A stretch of 64,000 nt of DNA from an uncultured Gemmatimonadota bacterium. GTDB lineage: Bacteria; Gemmatimonadota; Gemmatimonadetes; Gemmatimonadales; Gemmatimonadaceae. Position 1 is the stretch's first letter. Every line of letters begins with the position of its first letter. Of the stretch, positions 18,713 to 27,022 are shown piece after piece. The position numbers were made by a program, and so were the translations under genes. The DNA lies in assembly GCA_903882745.1 (NCBI GenBank), contig CAIRYG010000011.1, forward strand, positions 558,001 through 622,000, read 5' to 3'. The notes beneath the pieces are model-generated. The model was not told the origin of the DNA, did not search any database, and saw only the letters and a program-made list of their open reading frames with translations.

Positions 18713-19915
18713 TTACGCGAGGATCTTCGTGATGACGCCAGCGCCCACCGTACGTCCGCCCTCGCGGATCGCGAAGCGAAGCGACTCTTCCATGGCGATC
18801 GGGTTGATCAGCTCGATGGTCATCTGGATGTTGTCACCCGGCATCACCATTTCCGTGCCGGCCGGAAGCTCGATCGAGCCCGTCACGTCCGTGGTGCGGA
18901 AATAGAACTGCGGGCGGTATCCCTTGAAGAACGGCGTGTGACGGCCGCCTTCATCCTTCGTGAGCACGTAGACCTCGGCCTCGCACTTGGTGTGCGGGGG
19001 GATCGAGCCTGGCTTGGCCAACACCATGCCGCGCTCAATGTCCTTCTTGTCCACGCCGCGGAGCAGAAGACCGACGTTGTCACCGGCCTGGCCGTCATCC
19101 AGCAGCTTGCGGAACATTTCAACGCCCGTCACAACCGACTTCTTGTCCGAGTTGAATCCGACGAGGGCGATTTCCTCGCCCACCTTGATCTTGCCACGCT
19201 CGATACGGCCCGTCGCCACCGTGCCACGACCGGTGATCGAGAACACGTCTTCGACCGGCATCAGGAACGGCTTGTCAACTTCGCGCATCGGCTCCGGGAT
19301 GTACGAATCAAGAGCGTCGTACAGCTCCTTGATCTTGTCCACCCACTGCTGTTCGCCTTCGATCGCACGGATCGCCGCGCCACGCACGACCGGGGCGTTG
19401 TCGCCGTCAAAGCCGTACTTGGAGAGCAGTTCACGCACTTCGAGCTCGACGAGATCCAGAAGCTCGGCGTCCTCAACGAGGTCGCACTTGTTCAGGAACA
19501 CGACGACCTTCGGCACGTTCACCTGCTTCGCGAGCAGGATGTGCTCACGGGTCTGCGGCATCGGGCCGTCGACCGCGCTCACCACGAGGATCGCGCCGTC
19601 CATCTGCGCAGCACCCGTGATCATGTTCTTGACGTAGTCCGCGTGGCCTGGGCAATCGACGTGAGCGTAGTGACGGTTGGCCGTCTCGTACTCAACGTGC
19701 GACGTGGCGATCGTCAGAATCTTCGTGGGGTCACGACGACCCTGCGACTCAGACGCCTTCGCGACCTGATCGTATGCGACGTACTTCGTGCCGTAGCCGA
19801 GGTCGGCCGACACCTTCGTCAGCGCCGCGGTGGTCGTCGTCTTGCCGTGGTCCACGTGACCGATCGTTCCGACGTTCACGTGCGGCTTATTGCGCTCGAA
19901 CTTTGCCTTGGCCAT
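18713..19915 (-). CDS. tuf: Elongation factor Tu
   Basis: GTPase that delivers aminoacyl-tRNA to the ribosome. 400 residues; P-loop GHVDHGKT (19-26), switch [14 protein letters not shown], and the guanine-specificity motif NKCD are present. The C-terminal barrels are complete ([34 protein letters not shown]). 78 bp after fusA. Confidence 0.99.
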   Translation of the reverse strand: MAKAKFERNKPHVNVGTIGHVDHGKTTTTAALTKVSADLGYGTKYVAYDQVAKASESQGRRDPTKILTIATSHVEYETANRHYAHVDCPGHADYVKNMITGAAQMDGAILVVSAVDGPMPQTREHILLAKQVNVPKVVVFLNKCDLVEDAELLDLVELEVRELLSKYGFDGDNAPVVRGAAIRAIEGEQQWVDKIKELYDALDSYIPEPMREVDKPFLMPVEDVFSITGRGTVATGRIERGKIKVGEEIALVGFNSDKKSVVTGVEMFRKLLDDGQAGDNVGLLLRGVDKKDIERGMVLAKPGSIPPHTKCEAEVYVLTKDEGGRHTPFFKGYRPQFYFRTTDVTGSIELPAGTEMVMPGDNIQMTIELINPIAMEESLRFAIREGGRTVGAGVITKILA

Positions 19916-19993
19916 TGTAGAATCCTGCTGCTAGTTGGTTGATGGAAACCCGGAGACTGCGCTAAAAAATCCCTACCTACTACCGAAACCTGC

Positions 19994-22120
19994 TTATGCC
20001 TTCACCTTCGCAATAATCTCTTCCGCCTTCGACTTCGGCACTTCGTCATAGTGCGCGAACTCCATCGAGTACACGGCGCGCCCCTGAGACATCGAGCGCA
20101 ACTTGGTCGAGTACCCAAACATCTCGCTCAGCGGCACGCTCGCCGAGATGACCTGCGCCTCGCCACGCTGCGTCATACCACCAATCTTGCCGCGACGCGA
20201 GGAGATGTCGCCCAGCACGTCGCCCATGTACGCTTCCGGCGAGACGACTTCCACATTCATCACCGGCTCCAGCAGCACTGGCGACGCCAACCGCACGCCC
20301 TCCTTTACCGCCATCGAGCCTGCGATCTTGAACGCCATTTCGCTCGAGTCGACGTCGTGGTACGAGCCATAGATCAGCTCAACCTTCACGTCCACCATCG
20401 GGTAGCCGGCATAGATGCCGTTCTCGAGCGCTTCCTTGATGCCGGCTTCCACCGGCTTGATGAACTCACGCGGAATCACGCCGCCCACGATCTTGTCTTC
20501 GAACACGAAGCCCTGACCGAGTTCGGCCGGCATCACGTTGATGACCACGTGGCCGTACTGACCCTTACCGCCGGACTGACGGACAAACTTGCCCTCGACC
20601 TTCTGCACGGTCTTGCGGATCGTTTCGCGGTACGCCACCTGCGGGCGACCGACGTTCGCGTCCACCTTGAACTCGCGCATCATACGATCGACGATGATCT
20701 CAAGATGCAACTCGCCCATGCCGGAGATGATCGTCTGACCCGTCTCGGCGTCCGAATGCACGCGGAAGGTCGGATCTTCTTCGGCCAGCTTGCTCAGGGC
20801 GATCGCGAGCTTGTCCTGGTCGGCCTTGGTCTTCGGCTCAATGGCGACGTCGATGACGGGGTTCGGGAACTTCATCGCTTCGAGAATGATCGGACGCTCT
20901 TCATCGGCCATGGTATCGCCGGTGCGGGTGTCCTTGAGGCCGATTGCGGCGGCAATATCGCCGGCGCGCACTTCCTCGATCTCCTCGCGCTTGTTCGCAT
21001 GCATCTGGAGCAGACGGCCCACGCGCTCGCGCTTGTCCTTCGTCGCGTTGTACACGTAGCTGCCAGCCTTGATCGTGCCAGAATAGCAACGGAAGAAGGT
21101 CAGCTTTCCGACGAACGGATCGGTCGCGATCTTGAACGCCAGCGCCGAGAACGGCGCCTCGTCGCTCACTTCACGCGTCTCGAACGTGTCGTCGTGGCCC
21201 GGGATGTGCCCCTGCATCGGGGGCACGTCGAGCGGCGACGGCAGATAGTCGATGACCGCGTCGAGCAACGCCTGCACGCCCTTGTTCTTGAACGAGGCGC
21301 CGCAGAGCACGGGGATGAACTTCATCTTGATCGTCGCCGAGCGAATCGCCTGGCGGATTTCTTCGACCGTGAGCTCGATGCCGCTGAAGTACTTCTCAAT
21401 CAGCTCGTCATCGTGCTGCACCGCCGCTTCAACCAGCTCATGACGCGCCTTCTCGACCGCTTCCTTCATGTCGTCCGGCACGGCGGCGACGGTGAAGGTC
21501 TTGCCAAGGGTTTCTTCGTCGAAGATGTACTGCTTGCGCTCGATGAGGTCGATGTGGCCGGTGAACAGTTCACCCGAGCCCACCGGCAGCTGCAGCGGAT
21601 ACGCATCCTTCGAAAGGCGGTCCTTGATCATCGCCATGCAACGATCGAAGTTCGCGCCCACGCGGTCCATCTTGTTCGAGAAGATGAGACGCGGCACGAG
21701 ATAGCGATCGGCCTGGCGCCACACCGTCTCCGTCTGCGGCTCAACACCGGCGACCGAATCCAGCAGCGCCACCGCGCCGTCGAGCACGCGGAGCGAGCGC
21801 TCCACTTCGACGGTGAAGTCCACGTGGCCTGGCGTGTCGATGATGTTGATGCGATACTCGGGGCCCGTCTGGTTGCCGATCACATGGCTGTCACCAGCGC
21901 GCTTCCAGAAGCACGTCGTCGCGGCGGAGGTAATCGTGATGCCGCGCTCCTGCTCCTGCTCCATCCAATCCATCGTGGCCGCACCATCGTGGACCTCGCC
22001 GATCTTGTGCGACTTTCCCGTGTAATACAGGATGCGCTCAGTCGTCGTGGTCTTCCCGGCATCGATGTGGGCCATGATGCCGATATTGCGATAGTACTTC
22101 AGTTCAGTGTCGCGAGCCAT
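19994..22120 (-). CDS. fusA: Elongation factor G
   Basis: Translocation GTPase. 708 residues with P-loop AHIDAGKT (17-24), DTPGHVDFT and [10 protein letters not shown], followed by full domains II-V ending in [11 protein letters not shown]. In most bacteria it directly follows rpsG; here rpsG is 41 kb away beyond the flagellar locus, so fusA is the first gene of the downstream half of the str operon and must have its own promoter. Confidence 0.99.
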   Translation of the reverse strand: MARDTELKYYRNIGIMAHIDAGKTTTTERILYYTGKSHKIGEVHDGAATMDWMEQEQERGITITSAATTCFWKRAGDSHVIGNQTGPEYRINIIDTPGHVDFTVEVERSLRVLDGAVALLDSVAGVEPQTETVWRQADRYLVPRLIFSNKMDRVGANFDRCMAMIKDRLSKDAYPLQLPVGSGELFTGHIDLIERKQYIFDEETLGKTFTVAAVPDDMKEAVEKARHELVEAAVQHDDELIEKYFSGIELTVEEIRQAIRSATIKMKFIPVLCGASFKNKGVQALLDAVIDYLPSPLDVPPMQGHIPGHDDTFETREVSDEAPFSALAFKIATDPFVGKLTFFRCYSGTIKAGSYVYNATKDKRERVGRLLQMHANKREEIEEVRAGDIAAAIGLKDTRTGDTMADEERPIILEAMKFPNPVIDVAIEPKTKADQDKLAIALSKLAEEDPTFRVHSDAETGQTIISGMGELHLEIIVDRMMREFKVDANVGRPQVAYRETIRKTVQKVEGKFVRQSGGKGQYGHVVINVMPAELGQGFVFEDKIVGGVIPREFIKPVEAGIKEALENGIYAGYPMVDVKVELIYGSYHDVDSSEMAFKIAGSMAVKEGVRLASPVLLEPVMNVEVVSPEAYMGDVLGDISSRRGKIGGMTQRGEAQVISASVPLSEMFGYSTKLRSMSQGRAVYSMEFAHYDEVPKSKAEEIIAKVKA

Positions 22121-22639
22121 CGTAATCAGAATCCCGTATTTGCGTCGTTCGCGGCAGACAGTCCCGCCGCGATATTATGGATACACAGTGTCATTGCCAG
22201 CACCTGCTGCAGTTCTCCTGCCTTTCTCCTGCCTTTCTCCTACCCTGCGCTCCCCAAACCGCTGGGAGCAAAAATGCGGCTGGACCAGTCACCCTGACAC
22301 ATCGTTTGGCGACATACACATCGCAACGACGGCAGGATTGGTATCCATCCGCTCTCGCCGGGTACATTCGCCACTGCTGCGCGAACGGGGACCCTCGGCG
22401 CGCCGGAAGTTGTTGCAGCAATCGTGAGACACTCGTCTCGCGATCCATTCCGACGTCAAATTGTCCTGCGTTGCTTTTCGGGAACCTTCGTGTCCGCACA
22501 GAGCGGAAACGTTCGGTTGACTGATCCCACAATCCCCGCGCGTGCAATCACACCATCAGCACGTTGGCGAGCCCATAAGTCCCGGTACGCAGTTCACCGG
22601 TTTGCCCTAGCGCGTGACACTTTTTGCTAGAGCCTTAGG
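22121..22639 (-). other. About 520-bp non-coding leader region upstream of fusA
   Basis: No convincing gene. On the minus strand it carries an 11-bp tandem repeat (GGCAGGAGAAA units, about 22214-22245) and a GCGGC/GCCGC hairpin about 35-55 bases from the fusA ATG. A CATAATAT-type -10-like element sits near 22175-22183. Short open frames on both strands lack family features and ribosome binding sites. Confidence 0.4.
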
Positions 22640-22667
22640 AAGATAGCGCGGTTGGCCCTTAAGTCAA
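22640..22667 (-). promoter_or_regulatory. Candidate sigma-70 promoter for fusA-tuf-S10
   Basis: Minus strand TTGACT (22667-22662), 16-base spacer, TATCTT (22645-22640). It lies just downstream, in transcription direction, of the terminator closing the flgM genes, as expected for the promoter of the next unit. It would imply a leader of about 510 bases before fusA. Match is fair, not perfect. Confidence 0.4.
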
Positions 22668-22727
22668 CCGCTGGGCGATCCCAGGATTCCGGGGTCTACC
22701 CAGCGGTTTGAGCCTACCCACAAAAGG

Positions 22728-22753
22728 GAGCGCCACCCATCCGGGTGGCGCTC
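22728..22753. terminator. Bidirectional-looking terminator between the flgM genes and fusA
   Basis: Perfect 11-bp stem GAGCGCCACCC/GGGTGGCGCTC with loop ATCC. On the minus strand it is followed by CCTTTTGTG, and on the plus strand by TTTAGG. It ends the flgM-small ORF transcript. Confidence 0.75.
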
Positions 22754-22763
22754 TTTAGGTTCC

Positions 22764-22934
22764 TCAGCCCTCGGCTGCCGGTCCCGTCGAGGCGTCCGTG
22801 CCCCAGGCCAGCGAGGTGCTTCCTGCTCCGCCATCTCGGTTCGGCATTGCGCGAAGGGTCGAGACTTCAAGGTCCACGGCGCGAAGCGCTACTTCGGAGT
22901 TGTACAGGATCTCTTCGATTCGTGCTGGCGTCAT
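22764..22934 (-). CDS. Small ORF (56 aa) following flgM, unknown
   Basis: ATG at 22934 to TGA at 22764-22766 encodes 56 residues beginning MTPARIEEILYNSEVALRAV. The first 28 residues would form an amphipathic helix; the rest is Gly/Ala/Ser-rich. It lies 36 bp after flgM and immediately before the terminator, so it is in the flgM transcript if expressed. No strong ribosome binding site is visible and I do not recognise a family. It could be a small export or regulatory factor, or non-coding. Confidence 0.45.
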   Translation of the reverse strand: MTPARIEEILYNSEVALRAVDLEVSTLRAMPNRDGGAGSTSLAWGTDASTGPAAEG

Positions 22935-22970
22935 GGGAATCCCTTTGGGGCTGAGGAGATGGGACGACGA

Positions 22971-23261
22971 CTACAGGTCGCCGGACTTCAGGATCGCGCG
23001 AGCGACCGAATCCAGCACGGCGGCCGAGTCGTATGCCTTTTGGTTCACCCGCTGGCGAATCTCCGCCAAGCGTGCGGCGTTCGCGGCATCGCCCTTCGAC
23101 ATGGCGAGCCCTTCGGCCGAAAGTGTTACGGCATCACGCTTTGGCGCACGTGAGGTCGTAACAGGCGACGACACCGACGACGCGGTCGGCTTGGCCGAGT
23201 CGCGATTGACGGTGGTGTTGGCGATGTGGGTCGCCGGCGTTCCAGTATTTCCGATCTTCAT
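22971..23261 (-). CDS. flgM: Anti-sigma-28 factor FlgM
   Basis: Binds FliA and holds it inactive until the hook-basal body is finished, when FlgM is secreted. 96 residues, the usual size: a disordered Ser/Thr/Pro-rich N-terminal half, then DAVTLSAEGLAM and the sigma-binding C-terminal helices RLAEIRQRVNQKAYDSAAVLDSVARAIL-type. AGGAGG lies upstream of the ATG. It has its own sigma-28-like promoter, giving the usual negative-feedback wiring. Oriented opposite to the main flagellar operons. Confidence 0.9.
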   Translation of the reverse strand: MKIGNTGTPATHIANTTVNRDSAKPTASSVSSPVTTSRAPKRDAVTLSAEGLAMSKGDAANAARLAEIRQRVNQKAYDSAAVLDSVARAILKSGDL

Positions 23262-23286
23262 TTCGATGTTTCCTCCTGTACAAGCA

Positions 23287-23313
23287 ATATCGACAGCGAG
23301 CGAAAAAACTTTA
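23287..23313 (-). promoter_or_regulatory. Sigma-28 (FliA) promoter for flgM
   Basis: Minus strand TAAA (23313-23310), exactly 15 bases, then GTCGATAT (23294-23287), against consensus TAAA-N15-GCCGATAA. The -10 differs at two of eight positions. It ends 26 bases before the flgM ATG. Confidence 0.7.
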
Positions 23314-23346
23314 GCGGCTGCTCAATCTGACGGTCAGGCCGGGATC

Positions 23347-23742
23347 CTAGTAACGCACTTCGAACGGTACTGCATTTTTCGCGCCAGAATGTCCGGAGGT
23401 GGAACCGGCGAGCGACCCTGAGAGCGAACCGGCGAGCGAACCGGCGAGCGACACGGCGGCGTGATCGCGGATGCTTGAGGCACGAGCGCGGGCCGCCCGG
23501 AGCATGGCGGGCTGGCGGTCCACCTGGGTGGTGGCCAACGCAATCATGTCGGCGACCGACCAGCTTGGCTGCTCGGGTGCAGATCCCTGCGGTGCAGAGC
23601 CCTGCCGTGCAGAGCTCTGCGGTACCGCCCCCTTGGTGCCGGCGGCAATCGCCTCAGGCACCGGGCTGTCGGCCAGGGTCGCGAGGAGGACGAGGCCACC
23701 CCATCGAGTGCCTGGCGGCGCCTGTCGGCGGTACAGCTTCAC
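23347..23742 (-). CDS. Unknown protein with Ala/Gly/Ser repeats, upstream of flgM
   Basis: 131 residues, no recognised family. Starts MKLYRRQAPPGTRWGGLVLLATLA, which may be a short hydrophobic/export-like N-terminus. It then has a Gln/Ser/Ala repeat region, a helical part SVADMIALATTQVDRQPAMLRAARA, and LAGS repeats near the C-terminus. Both repeat zones are mirrored in DNA tandem repeats. Its ATG overlaps the stop of the preceding gene (ATGA), so the two are probably cotranslated. Position next to flgM suggests a flagellar role but nothing proves it. Confidence 0.6.
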   Translation of the reverse strand: MKLYRRQAPPGTRWGGLVLLATLADSPVPEAIAAGTKGAVPQSSARQGSAPQGSAPEQPSWSVADMIALATTQVDRQPAMLRAARARASSIRDHAAVSLAGSLAGSLSGSLAGSTSGHSGAKNAVPFEVRY

Positions 23743-24185
23743 TTGGTGAGCCGGAGCTGAGGTGGGCCCTTTGCCGGGGCGGCGGTGTAGGTCGCCGCGA
23801 CCGCTTCAACGGCCTCAAGAGGAGCCTCTCCATTAATGAGGCGGGACTTGAGTTCGTCGAGGATCCGCTGGAGTTCCTTGCCGAATTCGCCGGGCAGCGG
23901 GGTGGCAGTCGGCGATTCTTGCCGCAATGCCTCCCGAAGTGCCGGATAGTTCACCGTCAGATGATCAGTCACACGGGCCCCGACGCGAACGTCGAGGGTC
24001 GATACCCGAACGGACGCCGATGGGGCTGGCGCCGGCTTGACGTGCCGCGGATGCGGCCGCAAGTCGGGGTTCGAGCTTCGAATGAGAGTCATGGTGAAGG
24101 AATCCATGAGTGATATGTCGGCCCGTGTCCTGCAAGACTTGAGGATTTTTGCGCAGGAAGATCGAAATATTTGCGCCCTATTCAT
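23739..24185 (-). CDS. Unknown protein, first gene of the minus-strand pair ahead of flgM
   Basis: 148 residues from the ATG at 24185; internal ATGs at 24107 and 24092 give 122 or 117 residues and may be the true start, since none has a clear ribosome binding site. The N-terminal half is basic (SSNPDLRPHPRHVKP). The C-terminal half is helical (LREALRQESP...FGKELQRILDELKSRLINGEAPLEAVEAVAATY). No family recognised. Coupled by 4-bp overlap to the next gene and divergent from flgL. Confidence 0.6.
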   Translation of the reverse strand: MNRAQIFRSSCAKILKSCRTRADISLMDSFTMTLIRSSNPDLRPHPRHVKPAPAPSASVRVSTLDVRVGARVTDHLTVNYPALREALRQESPTATPLPGEFGKELQRILDELKSRLINGEAPLEAVEAVAATYTAAPAKGPPQLRLTK

Positions 24186-24320
24186 TCAAGCAGCGCTGAG
24201 GACCCTGACACCGCCCCTGGCACTGCACCGGCATCGCGCCCGCATCGCGCCCGAACCGCACCGAAATAGGGCCCACGGTGAGGCGGCCAGTTTCGTGACG
24301 GTGACCGCTTTGCACGGTTC

Positions 24321-24336
24321 TGGCACGAATCGTGCT
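24321..24336 (+). promoter_or_regulatory. Sigma-54 promoter for flgL-fliW
   Basis: TGGCACG-AATC-GTGCT matches the -24/-12 consensus TGGCACG-N4-TTGCW except for one base; GG and GC are correctly spaced. It lies 60 bp before the flgL ATG. The core is itself a palindrome, GCACGAATCGTGC. Confidence 0.75.
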
Positions 24337-24395
24337 GAATCAGCCCGCGAGGCGGCAGCTTTGTCCGCCAACCCCTGCTCATGGATGGTCCATCG

Positions 24396-25298
24396 ATGCG
24401 CGTCACCAACTACAGCATCAGCGACAACGCCGTTCTGAATCTGAGCACGCTCCGCGGGCAGGTCGACGCGGCGCAGCAGCAGGTTTCGAGCGGCAAGCGG
24501 TTCACTGATGCGTCGGTCGATCCAGCCGCGGCCCACGCCGTGATGCAGAATCAGACGCAGCTTCGCGCGGTGACGCAGTATCAGCGCAACGTCAATCTGG
24601 CGACGGCGCGCGCAACGCTCGAAGAGTCCGCCCTGAATCAACTGGGCGATATCCTCTCGCGCGCACGTGAACTCGCGATTGCGCAGGCCACCGACACGGC
24701 GGACGCCGCAACACGGAATGCCGCAGGATCCGAGATGAGCCAGCTGCTCGCCCAGGCGGTGAATCTTGGGAATGCGAAAGATGGCGCCGACTATTTGTTT
24801 GGCGGCACCTCGTCGAGCACGGCGCCGTACGCCATCAATACGAGTGGCGCGACGGCAGCCTTTACGGTGTCCGGCCAGCCAACGGGTGTACGCACGGTGC
24901 AGATCGGGAGCGGACAACAGCTCACGCCGACGCACGATGGCGCCACCGTCTTTGGGAACGCCACCGCTGGGCCACTCAAGACCTTGCAAGACATGGCCGC
25001 GGCATTGCAATCCAATGACCTGCCCACGTTGCGGTCCCTCATTGGCGACAGCAACAGCGCGTTTGAGAAAGTTCAGAGCCAACTCGGAGAAGTCGGGGCG
25101 CGCGCCAGTCAGTTGCAGCTCGCCGACTCGAACCTGACCTCGCTCTCGCAGCAACTCCAAGCGTCGACCTCGAATCTGCAGGATGTGGATATCGAAGCCG
25201 CGATCACGATGCTCACATCACGACAGACCGCGTATCAGGCTGCGATGGCCGCGACGTCGCGCATTCTCAACCTCTCACTCACCGATTACCTCCGATGA
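24396..25298 (+). CDS. flgL: Hook-filament junction protein FlgL (HAP3)
   Basis: Second junction protein between hook and filament, exported by the flagellar type III system. 300 residues; flagellin-like N-terminal coil (RVTNYSISDNAVLNLSTLRGQVDAAQQQVSSGKR) and C-terminal coil (IEAAITMLTSRQTAYQAAMAATSRILNLSLTDYL). DGADYLFGGT is typical of FlgL. The ATG at 24396 is chosen because it yields the family's MRV/MRI start; an in-frame ATG at 24381 adds five residues. flgL is far from flgK (59231), an uncommon split. Overlaps fliW by 4 bp. Confidence 0.93.
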   Translation: MRVTNYSISDNAVLNLSTLRGQVDAAQQQVSSGKRFTDASVDPAAAHAVMQNQTQLRAVTQYQRNVNLATARATLEESALNQLGDILSRARELAIAQATDTADAATRNAAGSEMSQLLAQAVNLGNAKDGADYLFGGTSSSTAPYAINTSGATAAFTVSGQPTGVRTVQIGSGQQLTPTHDGATVFGNATAGPLKTLQDMAAALQSNDLPTLRSLIGDSNSAFEKVQSQLGEVGARASQLQLADSNLTSLSQQLQASTSNLQDVDIEAAITMLTSRQTAYQAAMAATSRILNLSLTDYLR

Positions 25299-25765
25299 AC
25301 GACACGATGTCCGACGCTTCAACTCGCATGACGACGATCCAGTCGGAGCTGTTCGGCCCACTCGCGGTCGCCGACGACGCGTTCGTGGATTTTCCCACGG
25401 GCATTCCAGGATTCCCATCGTGCCAGCGCTGGGTGTTTATCACCGGCGCCAAGCAAGGCACCGCTTGGCTACAGTCGGTGGATCGTTCGGGCCTCGCCTT
25501 CTTGCTCGTGGATCCATTTCTCGCCTTCGAGGGATACTCCGTTGAGCTCAGCGACTCCGACGTGCGACGTCTCGACGCAGGTCAGCCGAATGACGTCGCG
25601 GTCTACGCGATCGTCACGCTACCCGGCAGCGCCGGCGAGCATGCGACCGCGAATCTACAAGGACCGTTGCTCCTGAATCATGGACGCCGCCGTGGCATGC
25701 AGCTCGTGCTTGGCGATGGTCCGTGGGGCATTCGCGAATCGTTTCCTGTGACGAAGATCGCGTGA
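25295..25765 (+). CDS. fliW: Flagellar assembly factor FliW
   Basis: Binds cytoplasmic flagellin; when flagellin is exported FliW is freed and sequesters CsrA, releasing flagellin translation. 156 residues; the family core is visible as DDAFVDFPTGIPGFPSCQRWVFI, FLLVDPFLAFEGYSVELSD and NLQGPLLLNHGRRRGMQLVL. It lies between flgL and fliC, and csrA is encoded in the same locus at 60582, so the full FliW-CsrA-flagellin switch is present. Confidence 0.92.
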   Translation: MNDTMSDASTRMTTIQSELFGPLAVADDAFVDFPTGIPGFPSCQRWVFITGAKQGTAWLQSVDRSGLAFLLVDPFLAFEGYSVELSDSDVRRLDAGQPNDVAVYAIVTLPGSAGEHATANLQGPLLLNHGRRRGMQLVLGDGPWGIRESFPVTKIA

Positions 25766-25772
25766 GTGCCGT

Positions 25773-25802
25773 GATGCGCACACTGTCACTCGTGTGCGCA
25801 TC
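25773..25802 (+). terminator. Strong hairpin after fliW
   Basis: Perfect 11-bp inverted repeat GATGCGCACAC/GTGTGCGCATC with an 8-base loop, 8 bp after the fliW stop. There is no T-run, so termination would have to be weak or Rho-assisted. Confidence 0.45.
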
Positions 25803-25860
25803 GCAGTCACGTTGCATGCACATCGCATGACGAGGACTGCACACCGCTGTGAGATCGCAC

Positions 25861-25887
25861 TACAGAAATTCAAACAGCGGCCGATAA
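25861..25887 (+). promoter_or_regulatory. Upstream sigma-28-like promoter of fliC
   Basis: TACA-N15-GCCGATAA: the -10 is a perfect sigma-28 consensus and the -35 matches three of four. It would give a leader of about 207 bases. Confidence 0.55.
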
Positions 25888-25994
25888 GAGTGAATGTGAA
25901 ACTGTTGTGACGCTCGAAAAAAGTTTTTCGCCGGTGCAGGACATGTTGTTGCAGGTGATTCACGAGCGACATCAGACACGCTGCGCTGCGACGC

Positions 25995-26021
25995 TAAAGT
26001 CTGAGATGGTCTGGTCGATAA
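25995..26021 (+). promoter_or_regulatory. Main sigma-28 promoter of fliC
   Basis: TAAA (25995-25998), exactly 15 bases, GTCGATAA (26014-26021): perfect -35 and seven of eight at -10. Predicted start near 26028 gives a leader of about 73 bases carrying the CsrA-type hairpin. Confidence 0.8.
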
Positions 26022-26058
26022 TGGTCAGTGGAGGCGATGCACTCACGCATCAACTCAC

Positions 26059-26093
26059 GAGGGAACGGATTCCCTCCAACGCACACTAGGGAG
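26059..26093 (+). promoter_or_regulatory. CsrA-type binding region in the fliC leader
   Basis: The 6-bp stem GAGGGA/TCCCTC (26059-26064, 26071-26076) presents the hexaloop ACGGAT, the classic ANGGA loop for CsrA. A second GGGA lies in the Shine-Dalgarno AGGGAG (26088-26093), seven bases before the ATG. Two sites with one over the ribosome binding site is the known arrangement for CsrA repression of flagellin. Confidence 0.65.
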
Positions 26094-26100
26094 CAATACC

Positions 26101-26928
26101 ATGCGCATCAACACGAACGTCAGTGCCCTCTCGGCAGCCCGCAACCTCACCAACACGCAGAACGCGGTTGCCGCCTCCACCCAGAAGCTGTCCTCCGGCT
26201 TCCGTATCACCCGCGCGGCTGATGACGCTGCCGGCCTCGGCACGGCGAACGTCCTGCGCTCGGACATCCGCGCCTACAACCAGGCGACGCGTAACGCGGA
26301 GCAGGCGAACTCGGTGTACAGCATTGCAGAAGGCGCCGCTTCGTCGGTGCAGTCGATGCTGGAGCGTATGAAGGAGCTCGCCACGCAGGCCGCGTCGGAC
26401 ACGGTGGACAGCAACGGCCGCGGTCGCATCAACGACGAGTTCACGCAGCTCGCCGCCGAAATCGACCGCACGGTCAGCGGCACCAAGTTCCAGGGCACGT
26501 CGCTGCTCAACGGCAGCTACGCCGCGACCTTCCTCGTCGGCGCCTCAGGCGACTACACCGGCAACGACACCTTGGCGGTTGACGGCACCAAGCTCGACCT
26601 CTCGACGTCGACGCTCGGCATCGGCAGCTCCGCGGTGGACACGCTTGCCAACGCGCAGTCTGCTCTGACCGCCCTGGACAGCGCGATCGGAAGCGTCAAC
26701 GCCTCGCTCGGTTACATCGGCGCCAGCCAGAGCCGCATGGAGAACGCGGTCTCGAACCTGAAGACCACTGTTCAGAACTACTCGGCCGCCGAGAGCACGA
26801 TCCGCGACGTCGACATGGCGGATGAGATGGTGAACTTCTCCAAGAACAACATCCTCGCGCAGGCCGGCACCGCGATCCTCGCCCAGGCCAACCAGGCCGG
26901 CCAGGGAATCCTGAAGCTCCTCGGCTGA
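26101..26928 (+). CDS. fliC: Flagellin
   Basis: Filament subunit, secreted without a cleaved signal. 275 residues: conserved N-terminal D0/D1 coil (MRINTNVSALSAARNLTNTQ, SSGFRITRAADDAAGLG) and C-terminal coil (ENAVSNLKTTVQNYSAAESTIRDVDMA ... NNILAQAGTAILAQANQ), with a short variable middle (about 135-190). It is the only flagellin gene in the window. Strong ribosome binding site AGGGAG. Controlled by sigma-28 promoters and probably by CsrA/FliW. An adjacent glycosyltransferase could modify it. Confidence 0.97.
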   Translation: MRINTNVSALSAARNLTNTQNAVAASTQKLSSGFRITRAADDAAGLGTANVLRSDIRAYNQATRNAEQANSVYSIAEGAASSVQSMLERMKELATQAASDTVDSNGRGRINDEFTQLAAEIDRTVSGTKFQGTSLLNGSYAATFLVGASGDYTGNDTLAVDGTKLDLSTSTLGIGSSAVDTLANAQSALTALDSAIGSVNASLGYIGASQSRMENAVSNLKTTVQNYSAAESTIRDVDMADEMVNFSKNNILAQAGTAILAQANQAGQGILKLLG

Positions 26929-26957
26929 TTCTGGCCAGTAGTCTCGAGCTACATCAC

Positions 26958-26997
26958 ACGCCGTCCCCGGGACCGATCATGGTTCCGGGGGCGTCGT
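26958..26997 (+). terminator. Hairpin between fliC and fliD
   Basis: A 17-bp imperfect inverted repeat (14 positions paired, others mostly G-T) around loop GATCAT, 30 bp after the fliC stop, without a T-run. Likely to reduce readthrough from the highly expressed fliC into fliD, or to protect the fliC mRNA end. Confidence 0.5.
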
Positions 26998-27022
26998 GCT
27001 CCAACCATCCGCTGGTTCTCAC

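Noticed and set aside
22191-22547. 118-codon minus-strand frame in the fusA leader
   Set aside because: No ribosome binding site, no family features, and the plus-strand alternatives are equally open; treated as non-coding leader.
24115-24140. Possible sigma-28 promoter (minus strand, GCCGACAT) for the unknown gene at 23739-24185
   Set aside because: -10 matches poorly and the -35 would be TCAA with 16-base spacing; too weak to list.
25939-25952. GG-N10-GC resembling a sigma-54 site before fliC
   Set aside because: Only the minimal GG/GC and TTGCA match; the CACG part is absent and two better sigma-28 sites flank it.
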